Positions 35,276 through 44,552 of a stretch of DNA of 53,095 bases are shown in pieces (within the stretch, counting starts at the first letter, position 1; every line of letters starts with the position of its first letter). The stretch is taken from contig UCKS01000054.1 of assembly GCA_900473045.1 (NCBI GenBank), positions 1-53,095 on the forward strand. Reading direction: 5' to 3'. The notes beneath the pieces were generated by a model. It saw only the letters and a program-made list of their open reading frames with translations. It searched no databases and had not been told where the DNA came from. The position numbers and the translations under genes are program-made. The stretch is from Hyphomicrobiales bacterium (GTDB taxonomy: Bacteria; Pseudomonadota; Alphaproteobacteria; Rhizobiales; Rhizobiaceae).

Positions 35276-35395
35276 TGCGCCCGTTGGTCCTCTCAGATGC
35301 TCTGCTTGTCAATCAGAGCGATCTCGCTGTCGGTAGGGCGAACATGGCAGCGGAGTAACCTCGTCTGCTTAAATCCTAAAGAAAGGCATTTGCCG

Positions 35396-35746
35396 ATGCA
35401 TCGTACTCCCGTCTCACTGATATCGATTTTTGGATCAGCCCTCTTTTGGACGTTGAGCGTAGACGCTTCGGCCGCTGACAACCTAGTGCCAGTGGCTTGC
35501 AAATTCGAGAAGCTTCCATTGATGCTGCTGATAACGCGCGGTGGCATGGGAGCCGACGACAATACAATACAGATTGGCAATGCAAGCCCCGTCCCGCTGA
35601 ACATCGGATCCGGACTCATGACGGCCAGTTTTCAAGGACAGGAGTTTGTCTTTGCAGTCGCGATGCCCGCTAGCGTCTCCATCGACGGCTTGGGCTCCGA
35701 GACGCTCACATACTACGGGGAATGTATCAGCAGCCCACCGCGCTGA
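35396..35746 (+). CDS. Exported hypothetical protein, 116 aa
   Basis: Signal peptide of about 26 residues (hydrophobic LISIFGSALFWTL, cleavage near ASAAD), then an 85-90 residue beta-rich domain with Cys near each end (ACKFEKL, GECISS), probably one disulfide. GAAAGG nine bases upstream supports the ATG; the frame upstream to 35297 is not needed. Function unknown. A strong hairpin lies 57 nt after the stop. Confidence 0.6.
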   Translation: MHRTPVSLISIFGSALFWTLSVDASAADNLVPVACKFEKLPLMLLITRGGMGADDNTIQIGNASPVPLNIGSGLMTASFQGQEFVFAVAMPASVSIDGLGSETLTYYGECISSPPR

Positions 35747-35803
35747 GATGGAACTACAAGACTGGAAAATTCTGCAGAGGACGCACGTTGCTGATCTGAA
35801 GCA

Positions 35804-35837
35804 GCATCATCGGCTTGTAGTTGACAACCGATGATGC
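35804..35837. terminator. Long hairpin downstream of the exported-protein genes
   Basis: GCATCATCGG pairs perfectly with CCGATGATGC, and inside it TTGT pairs with ACAA with one bulged C, giving about 14 bp and a 5-nt loop. There is no following T-run. Position 57 nt after a stop suggests a terminator or an mRNA 3' stabiliser. Confidence 0.5.
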
Positions 35838-35959
35838 AGGGGCCGAGACCAAGCGCCTTTCTGACCACTGCCGCGATCTCTGCGTTTCAAAAAAAGAGAG
35901 ACACCTAGCAATCCAAGTCACGGCACGGGTCCGGCCATGCTGGCGCGTTTTTCTGTTTC

Positions 35960-36310
35960 TTACAATTTAGCGAGAAGCCATTTCGCAACTGGCTCTCGTA
36001 GCCGGTATACCCTGCTACGGCATCTTGCCCATGTCATTCCCCGATCAAGTTGAAGCAGCGGTGAGGTCCGCCCGTATTTCCCGTCAGGAATGAAGGGGTG
36101 ACCTTCTAAGTATCCGAAAATATGCCGATGACACTCCCCTCCCCCATAATCGACTTCGTCGATCAGCCAGCTGAAAATGAGGGGAGCCTCCGACAGCTCT
36201 TTATCGTTGGGCGGCTTGCCGCAAGCGATTTGCCCCAGCATCCGCTGATAGTCTTCGATATATTTTTCGGCAGTCCGGCCGTCGGGCATGATGATCTCGG
36301 ACGCGCTCAT
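35960..36310 (-). CDS. DUF6634-like hypothetical protein
   Basis: A 116-aa soluble protein. The blocks MPDGRTAEKYIEDYQRML, EAPLIFSWLI, GHPFIPDG, TSPLLQLD and WARCRSRVYRLREP recall the DUF6634 family found in alphaproteobacteria (from memory). No catalytic residues known. It overlaps the FtsH-like protease gene by 4 nt (ATGA), so it is translated with it; a substrate adaptor or regulatory subunit is a reasonable guess. Confidence 0.6.
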   Translation of the reverse strand: MSASEIIMPDGRTAEKYIEDYQRMLGQIACGKPPNDKELSEAPLIFSWLIDEVDYGGGECHRHIFGYLEGHPFIPDGKYGRTSPLLQLDRGMTWARCRSRVYRLREPVAKWLLAKL

Positions 36311-38292
36311 CTTGCCATCTCCGGATCGTCGTTGCCCGCCAGGCTTTCGAGCACAGATGCGTCGATGGCTGGGTTCGCGGCTGCCGGATGACCCCGACGT
36401 GCGGAAACCAGTTTGCGCACTTCTTCTCCGCTGACCCGCCCTTTCTCGATCAACCAGCCCGCCAATTGTTCGAGTTCGGCCCGATAATCTCGCAGGATCG
36501 CTTCCGTTCGCTCGAGCGACGCCCGGAGGCGGAGATCGACGGCTCGCCAGAGCCTGGGATCACGTAACCTTAAAGTTTCCAGGGCGTCGACACCGCTTCC
36601 CAAATCCAGAACCAGGTTTTCGCCGAAACCAAACTGACGCTCAATGCTCGTTGCAAGATCGGTAGCAATCCGCAGATCGGAAACGTGGCCCCCGCCCCCG
36701 CTGGTGGAGTGATGTCCGAAAATAACGCGCTCGGCGGCGATACCAGCGAGGTGGACGTCAATCTGCAGGACTAGGCTTTCCTCTGTCTCCAAGACACTTC
36801 GCTGGCTTCTGTATTCCATGTGTCCGAGGGAATTAGCTCCTTCTCCGAGCTCCACCCGCCTGTTGATGACAACCCACAGCGGTTCGATTGAAGCCACAAA
36901 TTCGCTTACGATAGCATGCCCCGCCTCGTGCATCGCCACTCGACGAAGTTCGATATCGGACAACGGTCTGCTTGGCGGTAGAGCATCGAGCAGGTCTTGT
37001 TCCGAAAAGGGTCGCCTCTCCTTTCGTACTTTGCGGCGTGCCTGCCGAGCGACGAGCTCAATATCTGCCCCCGTGTATCCTGCGCTCATTTCTACGAACT
37101 GGCGCAGGTCGGCGGGAGGGGCGAGCCCGCGCAGGTGTTGTTGCAGGATGGCTACGCGCGCAGTTTCGTCAGGCAGCGGAATGCCGATTAGCCGTTCGAG
37201 ACGTCCTGGCCTTAGCAATGCCGGATCAATCACATCGGGAAAATTCGTGGCCGCGACGACGACGACGCCAGGCCGGCCTCCCGGTGGGTCCAAGCACTCA
37301 AGCAACCCGTTGATGACGTGGCGCTTGTAATCGAGATTGTCCCCCGCGGTATTGCTGCTCCGATCTCCGAAGGAGTCGAACTCGTCAATGAAGAGGATGC
37401 AGGGCGCTTTCTTACTGGCAAGTTCGAACGTTCTTCGCATGGCTTTGAGCATGTCACCGAGATGACCCATCGCCTGCCAACCGGCAGACGATGCCTCGAT
37501 GATCGTGATCCCGCACGTTTCGGCAAGCACACGTCCGTACGTTGTCTTCCCGCAACCGGGTTTCCCGAAGAGAACAGCGCCGCGATCAACATCCTCCCAA
37601 TCGATGAGCCCCGCCTGCCAGGCTTCGATATCCCCGGCTAGTTGCAGTCCCCATGACGCCGCCTCGCCGTACCCCGCCATCTGGTGAAGTGTCTTGTTCG
37701 GCTTGGTTAGCCCAACTGTCTTCTCAGCGGATTTAAACTTGGCCTCGGTTTGTCGTAGACGACTGATGGCTGACCGGATCGACCTGCCGCCGCGGACAGC
37801 TACCCGAACCTTCCTGAAATCGAGTCCCGCCAAGTATTCTGCATCCTGAGGCGTCATCCCCTTGAGGCCGATCTCGCGCGCCGCCGACAGGAGGTGTGCT
37901 GGCGAAGGCCGTGGGAGAACCACTTCGATATCGGCGACAAGCCTGAGATCAGCATCGAGTTTGTCGAGGTTGGCGGTAACAATGACACATCGCTTGGCGT
38001 CGAGGATTTTACCCAACGCGTTGACGATCGCGGGTTCGTCGCCGCGGACGATTGAAATGGTATCGTTTCCAAACTCATCATATTGCTGATCTTTTCCGAG
38101 GAGATCCCCCGCAGCTTGATGGTAAAATAGGTCGTCAATGTCTTCTGGTGTTTCCAGCAATGCGACGAATCTGACGCCGGGGCGGCTTAGAAACGGTCGC
38201 AATGCGCTTCGGATCGCGCACATAGCTACCGCTGTCGGAAATGTTTTCTTTTGTGCCGGGAATGAGGCCGGCTGGAATTTTCGGTTTTTCAT
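36307..38292 (-). CDS. Soluble FtsH-like AAA+ / M41 zinc metalloprotease
   Basis: A 661-aa protein. Residues 1-215 are a degenerate module without Walker motifs. The AAA+ domain spans about 230-430: Walker A GKPGCGKT (243-250), Walker B CILFIDEFD (298-306), sensor TN in VVVVAATNF and the Arg finger region RPGRLERL. The M41 peptidase follows with HEAGH (455-459, zinc His and catalytic Glu) and the third ligand Asp539 in VSDLRIATDLA. Unlike FtsH there is no N-terminal membrane segment, so it works in the cytosol. ATG 38292 is used; an internal ATG at 38223 is an alternative. Downstream coupling to the DUF6634-like gene and 39 nt from the TnsA-like gene make a three-gene unit. Confidence 0.85.
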   Translation of the reverse strand: MKNRKFQPASFPAQKKTFPTAVAMCAIRSALRPFLSRPGVRFVALLETPEDIDDLFYHQAAGDLLGKDQQYDEFGNDTISIVRGDEPAIVNALGKILDAKRCVIVTANLDKLDADLRLVADIEVVLPRPSPAHLLSAAREIGLKGMTPQDAEYLAGLDFRKVRVAVRGGRSIRSAISRLRQTEAKFKSAEKTVGLTKPNKTLHQMAGYGEAASWGLQLAGDIEAWQAGLIDWEDVDRGAVLFGKPGCGKTTYGRVLAETCGITIIEASSAGWQAMGHLGDMLKAMRRTFELASKKAPCILFIDEFDSFGDRSSNTAGDNLDYKRHVINGLLECLDPPGGRPGVVVVAATNFPDVIDPALLRPGRLERLIGIPLPDETARVAILQQHLRGLAPPADLRQFVEMSAGYTGADIELVARQARRKVRKERRPFSEQDLLDALPPSRPLSDIELRRVAMHEAGHAIVSEFVASIEPLWVVINRRVELGEGANSLGHMEYRSQRSVLETEESLVLQIDVHLAGIAAERVIFGHHSTSGGGGHVSDLRIATDLATSIERQFGFGENLVLDLGSGVDALETLRLRDPRLWRAVDLRLRASLERTEAILRDYRAELEQLAGWLIEKGRVSGEEVRKLVSARRGHPAAANPAIDASVLESLAGNDDPEMAR

Positions 38293-38331
38293 CGTGCTCT
38301 CTCTGAAATCTGACGGGAAATGCCTGTGATC

Positions 38332-38934
38332 TCAGAGACGTATTCGCCGCACGACGGTCTCCGGACCGAGCAGTGCGTCGTCCAGGTTGACCTCGAGGAA
38401 GCCGGACAGAATGAGCGAGGCAATTCCGGCTACAGGCCTTGTCTCTTGGATAGCGCCAATACATTCTGCCAACGTAAGGCTGCCATGCTCGTCGAGAGCT
38501 GCCAGTAGCCGCACTCGGTCGCCGAGTGGTGTCCGCCACCCTCCGTAACGAAGGAGATCGCGGGCATTTTCGAGTCGGAAACCGTCATAGACGTCGGTGT
38601 GTGAGAGCTGGCCATAATCACCGTCCAGATGACGGCGGAAGATGGTGTCTCGTTCGTTCCTGTCTGGTGCATCTAAATAGCGGTGGCTGCCGTCGAAGAA
38701 GCTCACTCGAAAATCTGGAGTACCGCCTTGCGCTTGTTCGCTGTGATTTAGAGGCTGGCACTGCCATGACAACACGGAGCTGTCGATGTCCAGCAGGCAA
38801 GCAACATCTCGCGCGACCTGGGACCGGAAAATTGCAACGCCATCGCATTTGATTGTGGCAATGGGATAAAACAGGGCTTTGGCGGACGGCGTCGCCAGCG
38901 CGCCGCTGGCCGCGGCTTGATCTACAGATCGCAT
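38332..38934 (-). CDS. TnsA-like (restriction-fold) protein with incomplete active site
   Basis: A 200-aa protein. The segment FRSQVARDVACLLDIDSSV..., WQCQPL and GTPDFRVSFFDG follows the N-terminal TnsA-endonuclease pattern (Arg/Glu-Arg-Asp, LLD.D..V..., QP, PDF). Where an active enzyme has E/DxK after PDF, this one reads YLDAPDRNE, so catalysis is doubtful. The C-terminal half (about 130-200) looks like a winged-helix. ATG 38934 has GAGGAAG directly upstream; an in-frame TTG at 38964 is less likely. It is the first gene before the AAA-M41 protease; a DNA-binding sensor or regulator of the module is inferred. Confidence 0.55.
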   Translation of the reverse strand: MRSVDQAAASGALATPSAKALFYPIATIKCDGVAIFRSQVARDVACLLDIDSSVLSWQCQPLNHSEQAQGGTPDFRVSFFDGSHRYLDAPDRNERDTIFRRHLDGDYGQLSHTDVYDGFRLENARDLLRYGGWRTPLGDRVRLLAALDEHGSLTLAECIGAIQETRPVAGIASLILSGFLEVNLDDALLGPETVVRRIRL

Positions 38935-39303
38935 GACTTCCTCGATACAAATAGCCAATGACAACGAAGCCGCATAGCGGCCAGCGGATCAACGTATTCG
39001 TATCGAATGGGTCAGCGATTTGGACATGGGAAGAACATATAGTGAACGCTCGTGTGCGAGTCAACGTCAATGATTCTTACCGATATCGTTTTCGGCTCGC
39101 TCAAATCCCTGTGATCGTCTGTGCGATCATTCTGGCGGAGACACGTGCGAAATCCTTCGACACCCACTTGCGCGCCTCGAAAATCCGGACGACCATTCGA
39201 TAACGGCAAAATTTCTTGCCCCTATTCAACGACGGGGCAGCCAAGCGCATGGCGCAGAAAACCATATGTGCACGGCGTTAGCCTGCCATACGAAGGAACA
39301 CGA
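38935..39303. other. Divergent intergenic region
   Basis: About 370 nt separating the TnsA-like/AAA-M41 operon (minus) from the next gene (plus), so it should contain two promoters. Short frames here are not supported. GAAGGAA at 39290-39296 is the ribosome site of the next gene. Confidence 0.35.
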
Positions 39304-40377
39304 ATGCTCGACCGATCAAAGCTCTACTGCCTAAGAAAATTCAACGCTGTGGCGCGTGACGTGCTCCCGCTTGCGCACCCGCTTCGCCAGTATAACGGAC
39401 AGCTCATGCTTTCAGGACCAGACGTAGCTATCGAAATCCGAGCGACCGAAATCCTTGGATTTGTAAACGGCACTGCTAGCCACCCAACGGGGCAACTTGC
39501 TGACATGATCGACAATTATGAGGCTTCGCTGTTGAAAGGAGCGGGAGGGCTTCGCCAGAAAGACACGGACACCGTGATCCTTGCTGGCAAATGGCATCAC
39601 GTCGATTTCGAGATGGAACCTCGGTTCGAAGCCTATCTCGTGCACGTAGTCAGCCAAGAAGGGCAAGTCCATTCTAACTTCTATCAGTCAGAAATCTTCG
39701 ACTGGGACTACCCGGGATTGGGTGACGGGGGTGGATTTGGCTGCACGATGACTGGCGATCCAAAGGACGATGTCGCGAAACTGAGGCGGATCGCCGAATT
39801 GCACGTAAATGTCGACGACAATCAGCATGTATCTTCTAGCGGCCGCCCATATGTCGATGGCGTTCTCTGGTATCCATCAGAAGGCGCGGAACTGCCAGTC
39901 GTGATCTCCCACGTTACCGGGATGAATGCATACGAGACAGAGCTCACTTGTGTACAGCATCCACCCCTTGAACCCTTCGAGGCAAACAAAGGCGCCCTCG
40001 CGTCCGAGCTTGACGTTGATAGACATCTTAATGTCAACGCCTCTTCTTTGGGACAGTTTCGCGGCGACGTCGTGATCCGAAACGCTCACCGACCGCCAGA
40101 AATGACGATCGATGAGTTGATGGCTTCCACAGACGCGTCCGGCTACTGGACACAAATGTGGGATTGTAAGAGTGAACCATACTCTAGGTACCACGTAGCG
40201 AACGGTAAAATCCCCAGGGGCGGCGACCTGCTCAGGCGGTTGGACGACCCCGTGGCGGAGCACAGTATGGGAAACGCTTACGCGACAGACTGGGAGGCCG
40301 TATCCGGCTCCATGGAAACGCGATTCCGCATACTGGCGGTCGGGCCGCACCCCGTTATGGACAACAGTGCGATCTGA
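39304..40377 (+). CDS. Hypothetical protein, 357 aa
   Basis: A soluble protein without known motifs. It is rich in Asp, His and Tyr, with conserved-looking stretches (KWHHVDFEMEP, SNFYQSEIFDWDYPG, DCKSEPYSRYH) and a C-terminal helical part. ATG 39304 is preferred to an upstream in-frame start at 39121 because GAAGGAA lies 7 nt before it and the upstream stretch is not protein-like. A following gene of the same orientation starts 71 nt later and may be co-transcribed. Confidence 0.55.
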   Translation: MLDRSKLYCLRKFNAVARDVLPLAHPLRQYNGQLMLSGPDVAIEIRATEILGFVNGTASHPTGQLADMIDNYEASLLKGAGGLRQKDTDTVILAGKWHHVDFEMEPRFEAYLVHVVSQEGQVHSNFYQSEIFDWDYPGLGDGGGFGCTMTGDPKDDVAKLRRIAELHVNVDDNQHVSSSGRPYVDGVLWYPSEGAELPVVISHVTGMNAYETELTCVQHPPLEPFEANKGALASELDVDRHLNVNASSLGQFRGDVVIRNAHRPPEMTIDELMASTDASGYWTQMWDCKSEPYSRYHVANGKIPRGGDLLRRLDDPVAEHSMGNAYATDWEAVSGSMETRFRILAVGPHPVMDNSAI

Positions 40378-40447
40378 TTAAAGACAACCTCCCGGGTTCT
40401 TCGCAGGCTTCCGCGTATTCCCGTGCCTTAAACAGAAAGATGCTCCA

Positions 40448-41125
40448 ATGATGTCCCTCGATAATGCGGTCAACGACCCTCAAGTTAGATGGCAACAAGC
40501 CGAAGTGTTCCGCCTATCGCGTGAAGAAGCCGCGGAAGACCTGTTGAGCGAAGCGATGTCCGCTTTAACGCACCCCTATTTGCCGTCGCGCGAGATCAGA
40601 CTCCAACCAAAAGCTCCGGGACGAAAAGTTTGGTGGTTGAAAGCTGACGGCTTCGCCAATTCCACCGAGGCCTATGCTGGCTCGTTGATTGCTTTCGATA
40701 AAGTCGCTCGGAATTCACGAACGTCGATAAGTCTCGCGGCTCTCAACGTGGCATTGATGGACGTAATGGAACAGGCCAACAAACTTGGGTTCCAAGGTTG
40801 GGTGGTGAACTGGCAGCAAAATATCCAGTGGGCTCTCCGCGGCTCAAGATTTGGACTTTCCGGCTACTCGATCATAGAGCGGTACGAAAATCTAGCCGAC
40901 AGAACAACGCTGTCGGAACGCCTGGAAACCATCGGCAGCTTAACGTTTTATAGGCAAAGCCGAACTTCGAGAAAGCTCGGATCGATCAAACCGATGCTGT
41001 TTTCGGGGAAAACTGAAGTCGCATACGATTCGATCTTCCTGTCACGGGCTTCCGCCGGGCGTCTTTATATGAGCGACTGGATTGACGGCCCGGGGGGCGG
41101 CAGCGTGAGGCTGCTGTCCGATTGA
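40448..41125 (+). CDS. Hypothetical protein, 225 aa
   Basis: A soluble mixed alpha/beta protein; Trp-rich middle (KVWWLKADGF, GWVVNWQQNIQWALRG). No domain recognised, no signal peptide. It sits 71 nt after the 357-aa protein on the same strand, so the two likely form a unit. AGAAAGA upstream gives a weak Shine-Dalgarno, and ATG 40451 is an equally good start. Confidence 0.5.
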   Translation: MMSLDNAVNDPQVRWQQAEVFRLSREEAAEDLLSEAMSALTHPYLPSREIRLQPKAPGRKVWWLKADGFANSTEAYAGSLIAFDKVARNSRTSISLAALNVALMDVMEQANKLGFQGWVVNWQQNIQWALRGSRFGLSGYSIIERYENLADRTTLSERLETIGSLTFYRQSRTSRKLGSIKPMLFSGKTEVAYDSIFLSRASAGRLYMSDWIDGPGGGSVRLLSD

Positions 41126-41545
41126 ATTTCTAGGGATCCGCACAATTAGGACCGGCATTTTCAAAAATGGCTATGCCTGGCACCAGTAGAAGGTGGGCGT
41201 CATGGATCTACATCTCTCAAGTCACTCGTGCCCTGATATCAGATTGCAATCTCCATGAAAGCTTGCAGTTTGAGTGGGCTCTTGTTTGCCGGCAGTGAGG
41301 GTGGGTGGACGCACCTCGGCGACGGCGGCCACCGTCTTGCGGACAAATAAAATGGGCGATCCGCTCAACTGGCTCTCAAAGACCTTATCCGCATCGCTCA
41401 GGGCGGGCTGGCCAGTATCAAGGGTCAAGGCGCTCACGCTTGGAAACTCAAATCAAACGTGATCGGCTGACCGCTCACCGTGCAGCGGAGATTGCAGCGC
41501 TGGCAGGGTGGACGCAATCAGTCCTTTTTCAAAGTCCCTATAACC
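41126..41545. other. Decayed region with a gene fragment
   Basis: About 420 nt. On the minus strand a frame at 41222-41452 reads like protein (PSVSALTLDTGQPALSDADK) but is preceded by a stop and has no start, so it is probably a remnant of a gene that followed the broken synthase. Not identified. Confidence 0.35.
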
Positions 41546-42261
41546 TCAGTCGGGCACTGCAACATGCGTCTCTCTGGTAGCCGCAAGCGCGGCGCGCGAC
41601 GGGGCGCTCCACTGATGCCGGGCATCGATCGCACACGCGACGAACGTATCCATATGCTGGCGCTCGTGATCGGCCATAACCTGAACTCTCCAGAACGACT
41701 TGCTGCGCGCGACAGCTGGATATTCGACAAGATTCACAATCGCACCGCTACGGATCATGTGACGCGTCATGAGACGGGCGGTCGCGCTGTCGCCGACGAC
41801 GACCGGCACGATCGCGCTCGGTTCGCCCGGGGTGACAAACCCGTTCTTCGCAAGAAGACCGCGGAGATAGGCGATGTTTGCTGCCAATCGCCCCCCGGCG
41901 GGCCGCCCCTTCCGCCCCTGTGACAATGCTCAGTGCTTCCAGCACAACCGCTGCCTGGATTGGTGTCATCGCGTTTGTGAATGTCTGGGGTCCACAGCAG
42001 GCACGCATTGCCGTCCGCATACCTGGATGCTGGGTGGCCACGAATCCACCGATTGATGCGAATGACTTGGGAGAACGACCCCATGAGAACATCAACCTTT
42101 CCAACCATTCCTTGAATTTCCAGGATGCCTCTTCCCGTGTCGCCCATGCACCCGAGATCATGTGCGCAGTCCACGAGCAGCGTTGCCCCATGGTCAGTAC
42201 AGATCGACTGAAGTTCGGTAATGCGGGGACTGTCGCTGTCCATCGAGAACAGCGTTTCTTA
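41546..42261 (-). pseudogene. Alpha-oxoamine synthase (AONS/KBL/ALAS/SPT family), truncated and frameshifted
   Basis: Minus-strand pieces in three frames join into the C-terminal half of a PLP-dependent acyltransferase. Piece 1: ETLFSMDSDSPRI...GATLLVDCAHDLG (the PLP Asp). Piece 2: the PLP Lys context KSFASIGGFVATQHPG. Piece 3: ANIAYLRGLLAKNGF to the end. The breaks are consistent with single extra bases in short homopolymers: in GTAAGAAA near 42255, in CCC near 42075 and in a G-run near 41895. The N-terminal ~190 residues are absent. So it is a dead remnant; if the three shifts were sequencing errors, the N-terminal loss would still remain. Confidence 0.8.
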
Positions 42262-42521
42262 CAACAAGGTTTTTAAAAAACGTTGCTGCGGTAAAGCGTT
42301 CTCTCGGTCATGGAAAACCGGATGGGAACATTTCTGTTAACTTTTTAGGGTCTCGGCCAAGGAATCTGTCCGAAAGCAGTTCGATTGCAATTTCCGAGCC
42401 TAACGCTTGAAGAGTGGGAGTTCAAACCAGGCCCGCTCTGGTGGGCTTGTCGTTCAGCACCTTACATTGAAGTCTTCTTAAATAATCCCTGCCATGACGG
42501 TCTTGACAACCTGGAGACCAC

Positions 42522-43004
42522 ATGGATTTTGCAGCGGAACTTCGCGAAGAACTCGTTTCATTCGTCAAACAACTTGCAGAGGTAGAGAAAGCGTTTGGTT
42601 TTTCGACCACGCTTTTCAAGTACGGTCGCCACTTCTCGCCAAGATCGCCGAAACCAAATTGGCTCAGAATAGGCGAGCAGAGGAACTGCTTTAGCAATGC
42701 CACTAATGCCGCCGTTAAACGAAGCGACGTTTTCTACGCCGAAGGGTATGTATTAGAGCCGGAGCTTCAAATTCCCGTACAGCATGCATGGCTGCTCGAC
42801 GCGAGTGGCGCAGTGGTCGATCCCACCTATGCCGACACAACTGACCATGCTAACTTCGGGATCGCGTTCAGGCGTGACTTTGTGGTCGATATCCTTACGA
42901 ATACCAAAGGCCAAGCAGGCCTGCTCGTGAACCTCCATCTTTTAAGGCGGACGTATCGGGACCCGGCCCTACTCGAAGATGTGATCATACGTGGGATTGC
43001 CTAA
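42522..43004 (+). CDS. Hypothetical protein with Cys-His-Asp (transglutaminase/NlpC-like) arrangement
   Basis: A 160-aa soluble protein. A Cys in GEQRNCFSNAT (about residue 56), a His in QHAWLLDASG (about 89) and an Asp in VVDPTYAD (about 98-104) are placed like a papain-fold transglutaminase or peptidase triad, with the typical HAW...D..G.VVDP rhythm. GGAG six bases upstream supports the ATG. Could be a small cysteine peptidase or transferase; family not proven. No partner gene close by. Confidence 0.55.
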   Translation: MDFAAELREELVSFVKQLAEVEKAFGFSTTLFKYGRHFSPRSPKPNWLRIGEQRNCFSNATNAAVKRSDVFYAEGYVLEPELQIPVQHAWLLDASGAVVDPTYADTTDHANFGIAFRRDFVVDILTNTKGQAGLLVNLHLLRRTYRDPALLEDVIIRGIA

Positions 43005-43680
43005 AACCCCAAAGCTAGAATCTCAGGGCGTGCGCGCCTGGATCGGTCGTTCGCGTGAGTGGACGCCGCATGGAGGAGCTTGCGCTCTTTAAATTGGGGG
43101 CCGTCTTGTAGGGCGGCGGGTCTTGGCCTGCAATGGCCGTGGCGTCAGCGCGCTGAAGCTGTCGATTTCAGTCATTGAGCTGCTGCACAGTCACGCAATC
43201 GGTGTCGCCGCTTAACGAACTTTGAAGAAGCTGGAAACGAGCTGACGTGCCTCCCCGACTTCTGGCAGCTCCCCACCCGCCGTGTCGTGGGCAACCAAAA
43301 TCGAGAAATCCAGAACGCTCCGTTTTCCGATATCCTTGACCGACGAACGGAACTCCTGAGCGTTGGCCCTCGCATCCTCGTCAGGCCTCGGTCATTCCGC
43401 TACCCCCAAAGCATCAAACGAGCAAATGGTCCCCGATAAGGACCGCGAATTCACGCTTCGCGCGGTTCATTCGACATCCTATCTCTCTACAGCCGCAGAT
43501 TGGTCCGAGATATTAGACTCTACCGCATTACAGTACAATGACGGGTCGTCTACTTATCTGATTTTTCGTTTGTGGCGAACCCTTCTCATAAAACATCGAA
43601 CTGAACTTACCAGGCGGCATCAACAGTTCAGCAAAGTTTCCTGTTTAGCAGTGGGCTGACGGTGGAACTGGAGCCAGAAA
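43005..43680. other. Intergenic region with a broken minus-strand fragment
   Basis: 676 nt. On the minus strand 43212-43393 encodes a protein-like tail (SVKDIGKRSVLDFSILVA... ending SSFFKVR) that is preceded by a stop and lacks a start; an ATG in another frame a few codons upstream suggests one indel. Plus-strand frame 43363-43659 overlaps it and has no ribosome site. GGAG before 43681 belongs to the next gene. Confidence 0.35.
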
Positions 43681-44406
43681 ATGACGCACGGGTACTGGGC
43701 GACAATCGAGCATATGCGAACATGGGACAGTTTCGATGGGCCTATGCGAGAAAAAGTCATTCAGGATGGGGGGTTGACGGGCTTCACTGCCGCCGCGATA
43801 GCGATCGAGTACGGCCTAATGAACAGTCTCCCATGGAGAGGAGGCTTTGGTCGATTTCCACGGGTGGCGAAGATCGTAAACCGGAATGCAGCGGGAATAC
43901 CCACCTCTGCCAACATGGAAGACAAGCTGGCTGCTGTTACTCAGGTGGCCGAGGATATTATGAGAGAATTCGAACTGGGCAAACTGCCAACGTCTGCAGC
44001 AAGCAAGCTGTTTTGGTTCGTAAGTCCGGGGGATTGGACGATGTTCGATAAGCATGCGTTCAACGGGCTAATCAAGCGGAAAAAAAAGAACCGTGCGGAA
44101 GACATGGACGCATTTTATGCGAAACTAAGTCTATGCCGATTTGGCCACTACGCGGATCTTGTGATGCGGGAAGGAGCGGCGTGCGGCCAGGCTCTGAACG
44201 GTGAGCGTCTTCTGGATAAATACCTAATGCTTTCGGGGTCGGCTTCGAAGGCGTCAGAAGCCGAGTTCGGCAACCGTGTAAGACGAGAATGCGAAATCCA
44301 CCTCCAAACTGCTGATGGACCTCGCCTCAAAGAGATTGCGGAACGGATAAGCCGATTACTCCAGGAATTTTCCGCCGAAATAGACCGCGCAGCTCTCCCT
44401 CGTTAA
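43681..44406 (+). CDS. Hypothetical protein, 241 aa
   Basis: A soluble, helical protein with Trp/Phe-rich middle (ASKLFWFVSPGDWTMFDKHAF). The pattern 'SK.lwf..P....m.D..a' occurs in uncharacterised alphaproteobacterial proteins as I remember. No catalytic motif or signal peptide. GGAG eight bases upstream supports the ATG. It precedes the DctP-DUF900 fusion by 146 nt. Confidence 0.55.
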   Translation: MTHGYWATIEHMRTWDSFDGPMREKVIQDGGLTGFTAAAIAIEYGLMNSLPWRGGFGRFPRVAKIVNRNAAGIPTSANMEDKLAAVTQVAEDIMREFELGKLPTSAASKLFWFVSPGDWTMFDKHAFNGLIKRKKKNRAEDMDAFYAKLSLCRFGHYADLVMREGAACGQALNGERLLDKYLMLSGSASKASEAEFGNRVRRECEIHLQTADGPRLKEIAERISRLLQEFSAEIDRAALPR

Positions 44407-44552
44407 GCAGGCTCAAAGACCAAGTGGATTGACAGGTCGGATCGCGTTCGATTTCAAAGTAGCAAGACGAACATTGAAGATTGTGGCAAACTCTGGATTT
44501 AGCCGAGCCACCACGCATCATCCGCCTACTCGCGTGAACACTGGAGGCAACC

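Noticed and set aside
43363..43659. 98-codon plus-strand frame
   Set aside because: It overlaps a more protein-like minus-strand fragment and lacks a ribosome site.
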